Assembly: GCF_034008635.1 (NCBI RefSeq)
Contig: NZ_CP125378.1
Span: forward strand, 6,014,501 to 6,078,500
Length of the DNA: 64,000 bases
Direction: 5' to 3'
Source of the DNA: Pseudomonas sp. P8_229
GTDB lineage: Bacteria; Pseudomonadota; Gammaproteobacteria; Pseudomonadales; Pseudomonadaceae
The notes under the pieces are model-generated. The model was not told the origin of the DNA, ran no database searches, and was given only the letters and a program-made list of their open reading frames with translations. Every line of letters starts with the position of its first letter. The first letter of the stretch is position 1. Shown one piece after another: positions 34,803 through 46,127 of this stretch. A program made the position numbers and the translations under genes.

Positions 34803-35471
34803 ATGCAATTCGCTCCCGCCTACGATCAACGCCAACCGATGACTGCCGAGGAAGAGGCCTATAACTTTCTGCTGGAGGGCATCTGCGCTGGTCGTTATCG
34901 CAAGGGCGACCGGCTGATCGCCGAGGACATTGCCAGCGAAATCGGCATGAGCCGCATGCCTGTACGCGAAGCCTTTCGCCGTCTCGATGCACAGGGGCTG
35001 GTGACGCTGAGGCCCAATCGCGGCGCCGTGGTCAGCGGTCTGGATGTCGAGGAAATGCACGAAGTCTTCGAGATGCGCAGTGCGCTGGAAGGGTTGGCGA
35101 TGCGCATCGCGGTGCCCAGGATCAGCGAGCGTCAGTTGACGGCGCTGGAGCGACTGCTCGATGAAATGGATGACTACCGCGATGAGAGTGCGGCGTGGGT
35201 CAGCCGCCACCGCAAGTTTCATGAGTACCTGTGCAGCCTCAGCGGCCGGCCAAGGCTGTTGAAGCAGATCAGCGCGCTGTACTCGCTGATCGAAGCACCC
35301 ATGCGCCTGTGGCTGCAGCACATTGAAAAACCCCTGAGTGCGCGCCAGGAACACCAGATGATCCTCGATGCGATTCGTGCCGGCGACGCCAGCAAGGCCG
35401 AGGCCGTGGTGCGCGACCATATCGAAGGCACGGTGCCCGAGTTGATCAGGTTTCTGCAATCGGAAAAATAA
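34803..35471 (+). CDS. GntR-family (FadR/FCD subfamily) transcriptional regulator
   Basis: Start chosen at ATG 34803 with AAAAGGTG upstream, just after the inverted repeat; 222 residues. The winged helix (about 15-77) includes A-E-D-I-A-S-E-I-G-M-S-R-M-P-V-R-E-A-F-R-R-L. The all-helical FCD effector domain follows (F-E-M-R-S-A-L-E-G-L-A, R-x-F-H, D-H-I-E). FCD domains usually bind organic or amino acids with a metal. It heads a rightward series of transport genes ending in a gamma-glutamyltransferase. Confidence 0.85.
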   Translation: MQFAPAYDQRQPMTAEEEAYNFLLEGICAGRYRKGDRLIAEDIASEIGMSRMPVREAFRRLDAQGLVTLRPNRGAVVSGLDVEEMHEVFEMRSALEGLAMRIAVPRISERQLTALERLLDEMDDYRDESAAWVSRHRKFHEYLCSLSGRPRLLKQISALYSLIEAPMRLWLQHIEKPLSARQEHQMILDAIRAGDASKAEAVVRDHIEGTVPELIRFLQSEK

Positions 35472-35550
35472 CCACAGAGCGGAACACGAGTCCGCCGATG
35501 TTTTGACTTTGAGTACTGCCCCGTTACTAACCGAACTGGAGTGTCTGGTC

Positions 35551-36357
35551 ATGCATACGTCTCGCCTGTTACTGGCTGCAATTTCCCTGGGGCTTTGTAC
35601 GCAGTGGGCGGTTGCCGCACCCACCGTGCCGGAGCGCCTGGCCAGGGTCGACAAACTCACCTATTGCTCTGGCATGGATTCACCGCCGCTGGTGTCCTTC
35701 GATGAAGCGCAAAAACCCAAGGGCCTGACCGTCGACCTCGGGCTGGAAATCGCCAAGCGTCTGGGCGACAAGAAGGTCGATTGGCGGGTGATTCCGTTTT
35801 CCGGATTGCTCCCGGCCTTGCTAGCCAAACAGTGCGACATGATCGTCGATCAATTGTTCGACAAGCCCGAGCGCCGCGAGGTAATCGATATCGTCAACTA
35901 CATGTATTCCAGTCAGGCGGTCGTCGTGCCCAAGGGTAATCCGAAGGCGCTCAAGGCCCTGGCCGACCTCAGCGGGCACAAGATCGCGGTGCTCAACGGT
36001 TCGACCATCAAGACCCTGCTCGACAGCGAAAATGAAAGCCTGGTCAAGGCCGGCAAGCCACCGATGAAACTGGTGGTCTACAACACCGATACCGATGCCT
36101 TCCAGGCCTTGCGCATCAATCAGGTTGACGCTTACGGCACCACGGTCGAAACCGCCGGTTACTACGCCGCGATGGCGCCGGACCTGTTTGAGGAGGGCGT
36201 TCCAGCCTTCAGCAGGATCCTCACCGGTTTAGGGATTCGCAAGGACGATGCGCAACTGAGCGCCGCCGTGCAGCAGATCATCACCGACATGCGCAGCGAT
36301 GGCAGCTACAAGCAGCTTTTGAATAAATGGCACGTTTCCAGCGACACACTCGATTGA
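35551..36357 (+). CDS. Amino-acid-type ABC transporter periplasmic binding protein
   Basis: Start at ATG 35551 with TGGAG upstream; 268 residues. A signal peptide ends near V-A-A (about residue 22). The mature part is an SBP_bac_3 fold: L-T-Y-C-S-G-M-D-S-P-P-L-V-S-F, G-L-T-V-D-L-G-L-E-I-A and Q-C-D-M-I-V-D. It belongs with the permease and ATPase that follow. The ligand is not readable. A gamma-glutamyl amino acid or related compound fits the operon. Confidence 0.82.
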   Translation: MHTSRLLLAAISLGLCTQWAVAAPTVPERLARVDKLTYCSGMDSPPLVSFDEAQKPKGLTVDLGLEIAKRLGDKKVDWRVIPFSGLLPALLAKQCDMIVDQLFDKPERREVIDIVNYMYSSQAVVVPKGNPKALKALADLSGHKIAVLNGSTIKTLLDSENESLVKAGKPPMKLVVYNTDTDAFQALRINQVDAYGTTVETAGYYAAMAPDLFEEGVPAFSRILTGLGIRKDDAQLSAAVQQIITDMRSDGSYKQLLNKWHVSSDTLD

Positions 36358-36368
36358 GGTAAGCGTTG

Positions 36369-37145
36369 ATGAACTTCAATTGGGATGTGTTCTGGCAGTA
36401 CCTGTTGCAGCCCAGCGGCGTGTACCTCACCGGACTCTGGTTGACGTGCCTGATCAGTGTGCTGGCGATGTTGCTCGGCTGTGTTCTGGGGCTGGCTGCC
36501 GCGCTGTTGCGCTTGTCGAAGAACCCTTTGCTGCATCTGCCAGTGCGCTTTTATGTGTGGCTGATGCGCGGCACGCCGTTGCTGGTGCAGATCGTTTTCC
36601 TCTACACGGCGCTGGCAGCGGGCGGGATTTTTCGCTTCGAAGACATCGAGCTGTTCGGGCTGGTGATCCCCGGCAACATCCAGGCCGCGATCATCGCTCT
36701 GGGCCTCAATGAAGGCGCGTACATGGCCGAGATCATTCGGGCCGGGATCGGTGCCGTGGACAAGGGCCAGTACGAGGCCGGCCGTTCACTGGGCATGACC
36801 TTCGCCAAATTGATGCGCCGCATCGTGCTGCCGCAAGCGTTCAGGGTGATCGTGCCGCCGCTGGGCAACGAGTTCAACGTGATGCTGAAAAACACCACGC
36901 TGGTCAGCGTGATCGGCGTGCAGGAGCTGTTGCTCAGCACGCAAATGGTCACCTCGGCGACCTTTCGGGTGTTCGAGTTGTACCTGGTGGTGGCGATCTA
37001 TTTCCTGTTGCTCACCACCTTGTGGGGCTTCTTTCAGCGCTGGTTGGAGAGCCGTTTCGGCCAGTCGGACCGACCTTCTGCGCCACCGCCGGCCTCCAGC
37101 CGGATGTTCGGGCGCGGTACTCTGAAACTGCTGAGGGGACGCTAA
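36369..37145 (+). CDS. Polar amino-acid ABC transporter permease
   Basis: Start at ATG 36369 with TGAGGT upstream (a TTG just before is possible); 258 residues. About five helices with the HisM-type N-terminal motif R-G-T-P-L-L-V-Q and the EAA loop E-A-G-R-S-L-G-M-T. Only one permease gene is present, so the channel would be a homodimer. It lies 11 bp after the binding protein and two bases before the ATPase gene. Confidence 0.85.
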   Translation: MNFNWDVFWQYLLQPSGVYLTGLWLTCLISVLAMLLGCVLGLAAALLRLSKNPLLHLPVRFYVWLMRGTPLLVQIVFLYTALAAGGIFRFEDIELFGLVIPGNIQAAIIALGLNEGAYMAEIIRAGIGAVDKGQYEAGRSLGMTFAKLMRRIVLPQAFRVIVPPLGNEFNVMLKNTTLVSVIGVQELLLSTQMVTSATFRVFELYLVVAIYFLLLTTLWGFFQRWLESRFGQSDRPSAPPPASSRMFGRGTLKLLRGR

Positions 37146-37147
37146 TC

Positions 37148-39039
<1,892 letters not shown>

Positions 39040-39064
39040 ATTGTTGATTTGAAGAGTCTTTGCC

Positions 39065-40675
39065 ATGTTGAAATTCTCTGCTCACGAGTATCCCTATCCA
39101 TCGCAACGCCAAAGCGTGTTCGCTCGTCGCGGCATGGTCGCGGCGTCCCAGCCGCTGGCCGCTCAGGCCGGCATCGAGATGATGCAAAGGGGCGGTAATG
39201 CGATCGACGCCGCCATCGCCACGGCAGCGGCGCTGACCGTAGTCGAGCCTACAGGCTGCGGTTTGGGCGGCGATGCGTTTGCACTGGTCTGGTTCAAGAA
39301 TCAGTTGCACGGCCTCAATGCCAACGGTCATGCCCCGGCCAGTCTGAGCATCGAAGCGGTCAAGGCCGCCGGGCATGAACAGATGCCGCTGTATGGCTGG
39401 ACGCCGGTGACGGTGCCCGGTTGCCCATCGGCCTGGGCCGAGCTGTCGCAACGCTTTGGCGTGCTGCCGTTTGCCGATTTGCTGCAACCGGCGATCAGCC
39501 TGGCCATAGACGGTTTTCCGCTGTCGCCGGTGGTTGCCCATCAGTGGCAGATCGCGCTGGATGAGTTTGGTCCCCATCGCGATGAGGTGCTGCAGGCCTG
39601 GTTCGACACCTTTTTGATTGACGGTCGGGCGCCCAAGGCCGGGGAGCTATTCCGTAACCCGGCGCAGGCACGCACCCTTGAAGAACTCGCGGCGAGCCGC
39701 TGTGAGAGCTTGTATCGCGGTGCGCTGGCGCAACGCCTGGATGCGCATTCGCGGGCAACAGGCGGCTATTTGCGCGCCACGGATCTTGAGCATTACCGTG
39801 CGCAGTGGGTGGAGCCGATCCACGTCAATTACCGGGGCGTGGATGTCTGGGAAATCCCGCCAAGCGGGCAGGGGTTGGTTGCGCTGATGGCGCTGAAGAT
39901 TCTCGAAGGCTTCGACTTCGATCACCGCGACAGCCAGCAGACTTGGCACCGTCAACTGGAGGCGATGAAGCTCGCCTACAGCGATGGCCTGCACTACATC
40001 ACCGATCCGCTGCACATGCGCGTGGCCGTGGCCGATCTGTTGAGTGATGGCTACAGCGCTCGTCGCCGTGAACAGATCGGCGAGCAGGCCCAGCCGCCGA
40101 AACCGGGTGACCCTCACGCCAGCGGCACGGTGTATCTGGCCACGGCCGATGGGCAAGGCAATATGGTCTCGTTCATCCAGAGCAATTACCACGGCTTCGG
40201 CTCGGGCGTGGTGCTGCCTGACAGCGGCATCGCCTTGCAAAACCGCGGGCAGGAATTCAGCCTCGACCCGGAGCATGCCAACGCACTGGCCCCGGGCAAG
40301 AAGACCTTCCATACGATCATTCCCGGCTTCCTCACCAAGGACGGCCAGGCGCTTGGACCATTCGGTGTGATGGGCGGCTACATGCAGCCGCAGGGCCATG
40401 TGCAGATGGTCATGAACCTGGTGGATTTCGGCTTGAACCCGCAATCGGCACTGGATGCACCGCGCTGGCAATGGCTGGGCGGCATGAAAGTCGGCATCGA
40501 GCAGGACGCTTCAAGGGATCTGGCCAATGCGCTGGCACGCCGGGGGCATGAGGTGCAGATCGCCAGTGACCTGACGGATTACGGACGAGGGCAGATCATT
40601 CTGCGTGACCCGGTGACGGGCGTGTTGTGTGGGGGGACTGAGCCGCGGGCGGATTCGCATATTGCGGTGTGGTAG
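39065..40675 (+). CDS. Gamma-glutamyltranspeptidase family protein
   Basis: 536 residues. The proenzyme cleaves itself before a nucleophilic Thr, here the Thr in A-S-G-T-V-Y-L (about residue 356), aligned with T-T-H-Y of E. coli GGT. Other features are G-G-N-A-I-D-A-A-I-A-T near residue 48 and the G-G-x-M-Q-P-Q-G-H segment near the end. No signal peptide is evident, so it is probably a cytoplasmic branch that hydrolyses imported gamma-glutamyl compounds. Its place after the transport genes supports this. Confidence 0.83.
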   Translation: MLKFSAHEYPYPSQRQSVFARRGMVAASQPLAAQAGIEMMQRGGNAIDAAIATAAALTVVEPTGCGLGGDAFALVWFKNQLHGLNANGHAPASLSIEAVKAAGHEQMPLYGWTPVTVPGCPSAWAELSQRFGVLPFADLLQPAISLAIDGFPLSPVVAHQWQIALDEFGPHRDEVLQAWFDTFLIDGRAPKAGELFRNPAQARTLEELAASRCESLYRGALAQRLDAHSRATGGYLRATDLEHYRAQWVEPIHVNYRGVDVWEIPPSGQGLVALMALKILEGFDFDHRDSQQTWHRQLEAMKLAYSDGLHYITDPLHMRVAVADLLSDGYSARRREQIGEQAQPPKPGDPHASGTVYLATADGQGNMVSFIQSNYHGFGSGVVLPDSGIALQNRGQEFSLDPEHANALAPGKKTFHTIIPGFLTKDGQALGPFGVMGGYMQPQGHVQMVMNLVDFGLNPQSALDAPRWQWLGGMKVGIEQDASRDLANALARRGHEVQIASDLTDYGRGQIILRDPVTGVLCGGTEPRADSHIAVW

Positions 40676-40765
40676 AGGTGGCAGTAGCACACACTTTTTC
40701 ACAAAGACCTCCCAGCCTCCATTCGATGGCAGAATCTCCCTGACCTGACTGTTTTGGAGAACACC

Positions 40766-42625
40766 ATGCTTCGTGTGTTTGAACGAAGACTCGACCCTTT
40801 CCCGCCTGACGAGGTACCACCGCCGCCCAACGGCCTGGCCAAATTTCTCTGGGCCTGCACCCGGGGTGCCCGTGGTTACATTCTGGCGTTGGCGCTGCTC
40901 AGTGCCGGCGTGTCGATTTATGAGGCGTGGCTGTTTTCCTTCCTCGGCCAGGTCGTGGACCTGCTCTCGACGTGGCAGGCCGGCGGCGAAGCGGCGGTGC
41001 AGGAGAGCCGCGTGTTGTGGGGGATGGGCATTGTCATGGTGTTCAGTGTCGGGCTGGTGGCGTTGCGCACCATGGTCCAGCATCAGATCCTGGCAATTAA
41101 CCTGCCGCTGCGTCTGCGCTGGGATTTCCACCGGTTGATGCTGCGGCAAAGCCTTTCGTTTTTCTCCGATGAGTTCTCTGGCCGCGTCACCACCAAAGTG
41201 ATGCAGACGGCGCTGGCGGTACGCGATGTACTGTTCACTCTGATCGAAATCTTGCCCGGGATCGGCGTGTATTTCATTGCGATCATCGCGCTGGCCGGCG
41301 GCTTCGCGCTGAAGCTGATGTTGCCGTTCCTGGCCTGGGTCGTGCTGTTCGGTCTGGCCATGTGGTACTTCGTGCCGCGTCTGGGCAAAGTCGGGCAGGA
41401 ACAGGCCAATGCGCGCTCGATGATGACCGGGCGTATCGCCGATGCTTACACCAACATCACGACTGTGAAGCTGTTCTCACACTCCAACCGCGAAGCGCAC
41501 TTCGCGCGGGCCGCGATGGAAGATTTCAAGCTGACCGGTTTTCGCCAGATGCGCCTGGTCAGCCTGTTCGAGATCGTCAATCAGGCCCTGGTCGTCGCGT
41601 TGATCATGTCCGCCGGGGGCTATGCCCTGTGGCTGTGGCACCAGGGAGCTGTCGGCGCCGGTGCGGTGGCGGCGATCACCGCCATGGCGTTGCGGATCAA
41701 TGGCATGTCGAACTGGATCATGTGGCAAATGACCTCGCTGTTCGAAAGCATCGGCACCGTCCAGGATGGCATGGCGACGCTGACCCAAGGCACCAAGGTG
41801 CAGGACGCGCCGAATGCTGGCGTGCTGGTCACTTCTGGTGGTGCGGTGACCTTCGACAAGGTGCGATTCAACTACGGTGGCGAACGTCAGGTACTCGATG
41901 GCTTGAGCCTGAACATCCGCCCGGGCGAGAAAATCGGTCTGGTGGGCCGCTCCGGTGCCGGCAAATCCACGCTGATCAACCTGCTGCTGCGCTTTTATGA
42001 CGTCGACAGCGGGGAGATTCGCATCGACGGGCAAAACATCGCGCACGTCACGCAAGACAGCCTGCGCAGTTGCATCGGCATGGTCACCCAGGACACCTCG
42101 CTGCTGCACCGCTCCATTCGCGACAACATCGCTTACGGCCGGCCCGATGCAACCGACGCGCAAATCCGTCGTGCTGCCGCCAATGCCCAGGCCGATGAGT
42201 TCATCAGCCAACTCAGCGATCGCCAAGGCCACACTGGCTACGACACGCTGGTGGGCGAGCGGGGGATCAAGCTGTCCGGCGGCCAGCGCCAACGGGTCGC
42301 AATTGCCCGGGTGATGCTGAAGAACGCGCCGATCCTGTTGCTGGACGAGGCCACCAGCGCGCTGGACTCGGAAGTCGAAGTAGCGATTCAGGAAAGCCTC
42401 GATGAAATGATGCAGGGCAAGACCGTGATCGCGATCGCCCATCGGTTGTCGACGATTGCAGCCATGGATCGCCTGATCGTCATGGACGATGGGCGCATCA
42501 TCGAGCAGGGCACCCACTCAGAGTTGCTTGAGAAGAACGGCGTGTATGCGCGGCTGTGGGCGCATCAGAGCGGCGGCTTCCTGGGTGAGGACAGAGGCGT
42601 GATCGAGGCGCTGGATCAGGCGTGA
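40766..42625 (+). CDS. ABC exporter (fused membrane and ATPase domains)
   Basis: Start chosen at ATG 40766 behind TTTTGGAG; 619 residues. Six membrane helices of the ABC_membrane type occupy about 40-330, and the ATPase about 365-600. Walker A is G-R-S-G-A-G-K-S-T, the signature L-S-G-G-Q-R-Q-R and Walker B L-L-L-D-E-A-T-S-A-L-D. A half-transporter that should dimerise, of the MsbA/multidrug type. No substrate clue in the neighbours. It has its own promoter region after the GGT gene. Confidence 0.85.
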   Translation: MLRVFERRLDPFPPDEVPPPPNGLAKFLWACTRGARGYILALALLSAGVSIYEAWLFSFLGQVVDLLSTWQAGGEAAVQESRVLWGMGIVMVFSVGLVALRTMVQHQILAINLPLRLRWDFHRLMLRQSLSFFSDEFSGRVTTKVMQTALAVRDVLFTLIEILPGIGVYFIAIIALAGGFALKLMLPFLAWVVLFGLAMWYFVPRLGKVGQEQANARSMMTGRIADAYTNITTVKLFSHSNREAHFARAAMEDFKLTGFRQMRLVSLFEIVNQALVVALIMSAGGYALWLWHQGAVGAGAVAAITAMALRINGMSNWIMWQMTSLFESIGTVQDGMATLTQGTKVQDAPNAGVLVTSGGAVTFDKVRFNYGGERQVLDGLSLNIRPGEKIGLVGRSGAGKSTLINLLLRFYDVDSGEIRIDGQNIAHVTQDSLRSCIGMVTQDTSLLHRSIRDNIAYGRPDATDAQIRRAAANAQADEFISQLSDRQGHTGYDTLVGERGIKLSGGQRQRVAIARVMLKNAPILLLDEATSALDSEVEVAIQESLDEMMQGKTVIAIAHRLSTIAAMDRLIVMDDGRIIEQGTHSELLEKNGVYARLWAHQSGGFLGEDRGVIEALDQA

Positions 42626-42697
42626 GAGGGGAGCGCTTGCGGCCATGGGTAGCTAAAGTGTTTCTGGCTAATCAACAGCGGTGATCATGCTCGAGCA

Positions 42698-42721
42698 ACT
42701 TGCCGCATCATGGCGGCAAGT
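42698..42721. terminator. Hairpin between convergent genes
   Basis: Perfect 9-bp stem (ACTTGCCGC/GCGGCAAGT) with a six-base loop, between the stop of the ABC exporter and the stop of the leftward KAS III gene. There is no T-run on either strand, so termination is uncertain. Confidence 0.4.
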
Positions 42722-42732
42722 AGCATCAGGCC

Positions 42733-43782
42733 CTACAAGGTAAATGACAGCGCAGAGAACACCATACCGCCACTGCCCGCCCAGCCCATGCAAAACTGGC
42801 CTTTCTCGGCTTCGCCTCGGCTCATGGCATCGAAGATGCCGAAGGGGATGGACGCCGTAATGATGTTGCCGGTCTTATGCCCGACGTGATGCAGCTTGTG
42901 ATCAATACCGATCAGTTGGCCAATGTGCTCCCACATCTTTGGCGAACCGGTATGAATAAACACTTTATGAACATCCGCAGCAGAGATGTTTTGCAGGTTG
43001 AATACTTTTATCGCCTCATTCCGACCATCTTCATGCAAGGCTGCCGCGTAGGAATTAAATTGATACTGCCCGCCGGTGGGTGAAATGCGGGCAATATCCT
43101 CCTCATTGCAGAATAGTTTCCAATCCGGCAGGGAAATGGTCGATAAATCACTCAAGTCCGGTCTGTTGATGTATGAAAACTTGAAGTTGCCTGGGGCCTC
43201 ATTACTGAGGATGGTGACGGTGACTGCTTCGCCAATGGTAAAACTCGGAAACTTGTAAGCCAGTTCTGCCGGCGACTGCAAAGAGAAGTTCCTGGGCATG
43301 ACCGGTCCGCCAGCAGACATGCCAAATTCCATATTGACGATAGCCGCGTAGCGAATCTCGCCTGCCTGCATTTTACTGTTGATGACATCCATGGCTGTCA
43401 CCCAGCCGTTACAGGCGTCCACCACATCAAAGTTTCTGCAGCTCAGGCCCAGGGCCTTGGCGATGAACGTACTGTTGGCAGGCTCGATGAATCCTCGCGT
43501 GACGTTCGGATAGATCAACAGATCCAGATCGGCCTTATCGATATTGGCCTGGGCGAGCGCCGAGTTGAATGCAGACTCCATCAGATCCATCGGCTTTTCG
43601 TTGGCGCCCAGCCAGTGGCGCGTGCCGCTACCGCTTTTTTCAAGCAACTTGCCTATGGTCTTCAGCGTTTTTGGCAAGTCATCCTGGAACGTATCTTTAG
43701 AGTGTTCCTCGACCAGGTTTATAACGTCCTGATTGCTGACGATGCGTGACGGAAGAATCCCGGACAGCCCAACTATTTTCAT
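42733..43782 (-). CDS. 3-oxoacyl-ACP synthase III-like (KAS III) enzyme, solitary
   Basis: 349 residues, a FabH-type thiolase fold. The catalytic triad is visible: Cys124 in V-V-D-A-C-N-G-W, His in I-H-T-G-S-P and Asn in G-H-K-T-G-N-I. The active-site surroundings and K-T-G-N differ from housekeeping FabH, so a specialised role such as secondary lipid or signal synthesis is likelier. It stands alone, with AAGGAAG before the ATG. The acyl-AMP ligase and thioesterase at the right edge are about 19 kb away, so a link is not supported. Confidence 0.8.
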   Translation of the reverse strand: MKIVGLSGILPSRIVSNQDVINLVEEHSKDTFQDDLPKTLKTIGKLLEKSGSGTRHWLGANEKPMDLMESAFNSALAQANIDKADLDLLIYPNVTRGFIEPANSTFIAKALGLSCRNFDVVDACNGWVTAMDVINSKMQAGEIRYAAIVNMEFGMSAGGPVMPRNFSLQSPAELAYKFPSFTIGEAVTVTILSNEAPGNFKFSYINRPDLSDLSTISLPDWKLFCNEEDIARISPTGGQYQFNSYAAALHEDGRNEAIKVFNLQNISAADVHKVFIHTGSPKMWEHIGQLIGIDHKLHHVGHKTGNIITASIPFGIFDAMSRGEAEKGQFCMGWAGSGGMVFSALSFTL

Positions 43783-44161
43783 GTGACTTCCTTGTTAAAA
43801 GTATGCATCCGTGGGCAATGGCTGCGAATGAGCAACACCTTGCTCATCCCTGTAAGGAGCCACTGGCGCCAATACTTTTAGCACAAAAAAATAGCGGATC
43901 AAGGTTGTTTTCAGTAATTCCCTTCAGTTGGATTCAATCATGATCTGGGTCAATATCTAGCCGATTTCAGATTCGCAAAAAAGTATCAGGGCTGTCCCTC
44001 ACGAACGGCCGCTTTCGGCCAACAGAGCACATTCATGCAGCGCCTGTCTCGACGCAGCAAAATAATTGGAACCGCGTTCTGAGGCGTACGCCTAATGATT
44101 AGCTTGTGTTCAATTGCACAGGCGCTGTGCCAATACCGGCATATTCCGAGAGGTGGTCAAC
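43783..44161. other. Intergenic region with a 12-bp palindrome
   Basis: 379 bp between the divergent KAS III and lysine-rich genes. I see no gene. It is AT-richer than the surroundings. AGGCGTACGCCT at 44082-44093 is a perfect palindrome, followed directly by the dyad TAATGATTA, and could be an operator for the lysine-rich gene. Confidence 0.4.
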
Positions 44162-44437
44162 GTGGCTAAAGACGAGAAGAAAAGCAAAGATGATGCTTCG
44201 AAAGCCAGCAAGGACTTGAAAGACCAAAAGTCATCAGCGGCCAAGAAATCAGCTGCTGCCTCGATGCTTTCAAAGTCTTCCGACAAGAAGGACAAGAAGG
44301 ACAAGAAGGACAAGAAGGACAAGAAGGACAAGAAGAAAGACGCCGAACCGAAGAAATCTGCAAAAAAAGCGGATAGCAAGCCAGAGAAGGCCAAAGAGCC
44401 CAAGAAAGCAGACAAGCCGGCGAAAAAGAAAAAGTGA
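44162..44437 (+). CDS. Small lysine-rich repeat protein
   Basis: Start set at GTG 44162 behind GAGAGGTGGTC; 91 residues, of which I count 38 lysines. The remainder is mostly Asp, Ala, Ser and Pro. The middle holds six D-K-K units in a row, and the end resembles the Lys-Ala-Pro tails of histone H1-like proteins such as AlgP. There is no hydrophobic core, so it is probably disordered and may bind DNA, RNA or polyphosphate. Unlike AlgP it lacks K-P-A-A repeats. The role is unknown. Confidence 0.65.
   Translation: MAKDEKKSKDDASKASKDLKDQKSSAAKKSAAASMLSKSSDKKDKKDKKDKKDKKDKKKDAEPKKSAKKADSKPEKAKEPKKADKPAKKKK
44282..44335 (+). repeat. Six perfect copies of a 9-bp in-frame repeat
   Basis: The unit GACAAGAAG repeats six times without a mismatch, encoding Asp-Lys-Lys each time. 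The identical codons imply recent expansion, and copy number is likely to vary between strains. Confidence 0.9.
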
Positions 44438-44548
44438 TCGCTGCTGCTCGCTAGGGCGTGACGCTCTTTGCAGGTCGGTCCGATGCGTTCGATCGCCAGT
44501 AGCATGAAGCTCACCACCACCGGTGTTTCTGACACACCTCAAAACCCA

Positions 44549-44638
44549 TGTGGGAGTGGGCTTGCTCACGAACGCGCTGTGTCATTCAGCGATGAGGTTG
44601 CCTGACCCGGCGCCTTCGCGAGCAAGCCCGCTCCCACA
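44549..44638. repeat. REPIN: two REP sequences in inverted orientation
   Basis: The left arm begins TGTGGGAGTGGGCTTGCTC and the right arm is its near reverse complement ending GCTCCCACA, about 35 bp apart. This is the fluorescens-group REP doublet spread by RAYT transposases. It fills most of the 296-bp gap between the lysine-rich gene and the porin gene. Confidence 0.88.
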
Positions 44639-44733
44639 ATTGATCTTCGTTGCTTTGAGCATTGAGTTCGCTTAACTGATCAGCATTAGGCTTTTATGCC
44701 GGTTTTTTATTGTCTGCAGTCCTGCCGGAACAC

Positions 44734-46023
44734 TCAGAGTGAAGCTTTGACCTGCAAACCAAACACCAGCGCGTTGTCGATGTCCTGCCCTGAAAAGGCG
44801 CCCGGTTCGATGATGTATTGCATGTTCGGGCGCAGTGTCAGCCAAGGGGTGGCCTGATAGCCGTAGCCGAGTTCGATCAATTGCTCGCCACTGTCCAGAT
44901 TCGGAAACTGCGTGCCGTTGGCCAGTGCGGCGTCCTGCTGCACGTCGCGACTGCGCGGGTTCGGCACGGCGCGACCGTAGCCCAAGGCAACGGTGTCACG
45001 CGGACGACCTTCGAACGGTTTGTACAGCACCAGGCCAGTGCCGTACCACTTGCTGAACGGCGATGCCGCTTCGCTGGCCGCCGAGTACTGGCCGAAGGCG
45101 TGCAGGCTGCGGCCTTCGGACGATTGCGAACTCCACACGGCCTGATCGATCAGCAGGTAATGACCGCCACGACCGGAGACTGCTTTGTCGCTGCCGATGC
45201 GCTTCACGTCGGAGCTGTCGTAGTAGTAGCCAAGCTTGTACTCGCCCGGCAGTGCGCCCGCGTGCTTGTACACCAGCTCGATCGGCACCACGGTGCCGGT
45301 AGTGTGTTTCGGGCCCAGATGCCAGGCACGACTGGAGTTGCCGTTGCTCTCGGGATCGACATTGAATGCGGCCACGCGCAGTTGCCAGGACGGCGACAGG
45401 TCGTACTTCACGCGCACGCCCAAGTGGGCGTTGGGGTAGTTGGTCCAGCCGCTGCCGCCGGACATGTTCAGCGGATGGCCGCAGAAACCGGCGTTCATGA
45501 AGTTGCAGAGAATGCCGCTGTCGAGGCCGCCGAGGTCGTTGCCCATGGCCATGTAACCCAGTTTCACGTTGAGCGCCGGGGTGAACAGGCTGCGCTCGTA
45601 GCTGAGTTCGGTCAGGCGGGTGTAGAGGCCGCCGTAGTTTTCCTGGATCGGCAGACGGTTGCCGACCAGGTCTTCGGAGGCGCTGTTGCCGCGTCGGTCA
45701 TTGATGGTCAACTGCACCTTGCCGGCGTTGTCCACACCGTACAGTTTGCTCAGGTCGAACTGCGCGCCGAGCTTGATGTTCTGCGAGTAGCGCGCCGAAC
45801 GGTGCAGGCCGCCGTCAGCGTTGTAGGCCATTTCACCGGTGTAATCGCCGGTGAACCTGATGCCGTCAGCGTCCATCTGGTGACGCAGGCCGCCCCAGTC
45901 GCCGGTCAGGGTGTTGCGGGTCAGCAAGTTCGAATCGGTGTCGGCGAAGGCGGGCAGGGCGGCGCTGCAGGTCAGGCCCAACAGCACACCGTTGACCCAG
46001 CCGGATTGAGTAAAACGAAACAT
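44734..46023 (-). CDS. oprB: Carbohydrate-selective porin OprB family
   Basis: Start chosen at ATG 46023 with AGGAAG upstream; an upstream frame overlaps gcd. 429 residues. The signal peptide ends near A-F-A (about residue 28). The mature protein opens with L-T-G-D-W-G-G-L-R, the OprB hallmark, and ends in a barrel-type last strand. It carries glucose and related sugars across the outer membrane. It lies 104 bp downstream of gcd in the same direction, the standard Pseudomonas arrangement. Confidence 0.85.
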   Translation of the reverse strand: MFRFTQSGWVNGVLLGLTCSAALPAFADTDSNLLTRNTLTGDWGGLRHQMDADGIRFTGDYTGEMAYNADGGLHRSARYSQNIKLGAQFDLSKLYGVDNAGKVQLTINDRRGNSASEDLVGNRLPIQENYGGLYTRLTELSYERSLFTPALNVKLGYMAMGNDLGGLDSGILCNFMNAGFCGHPLNMSGGSGWTNYPNAHLGVRVKYDLSPSWQLRVAAFNVDPESNGNSSRAWHLGPKHTTGTVVPIELVYKHAGALPGEYKLGYYYDSSDVKRIGSDKAVSGRGGHYLLIDQAVWSSQSSEGRSLHAFGQYSAASEAASPFSKWYGTGLVLYKPFEGRPRDTVALGYGRAVPNPRSRDVQQDAALANGTQFPNLDSGEQLIELGYGYQATPWLTLRPNMQYIIEPGAFSGQDIDNALVFGLQVKASL

Positions 46024-46127
46024 GGAGATCTTCCTGCGCAAGTCTTTAGCGATATCGCAAAGCGGCGCGGCACCCTCAGGTGCCGCGCTCAAAGGGAAGT
46101 GCCCGTTGTTCAAACGGGCACTGCGGC

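Noticed and set aside
44282..44335. The 9-bp tandem repeats as a CRISPR-like or origin iteron array.
   Set aside because: The units are contiguous, in frame and inside a coding gene, with no spacers and no replication gene.
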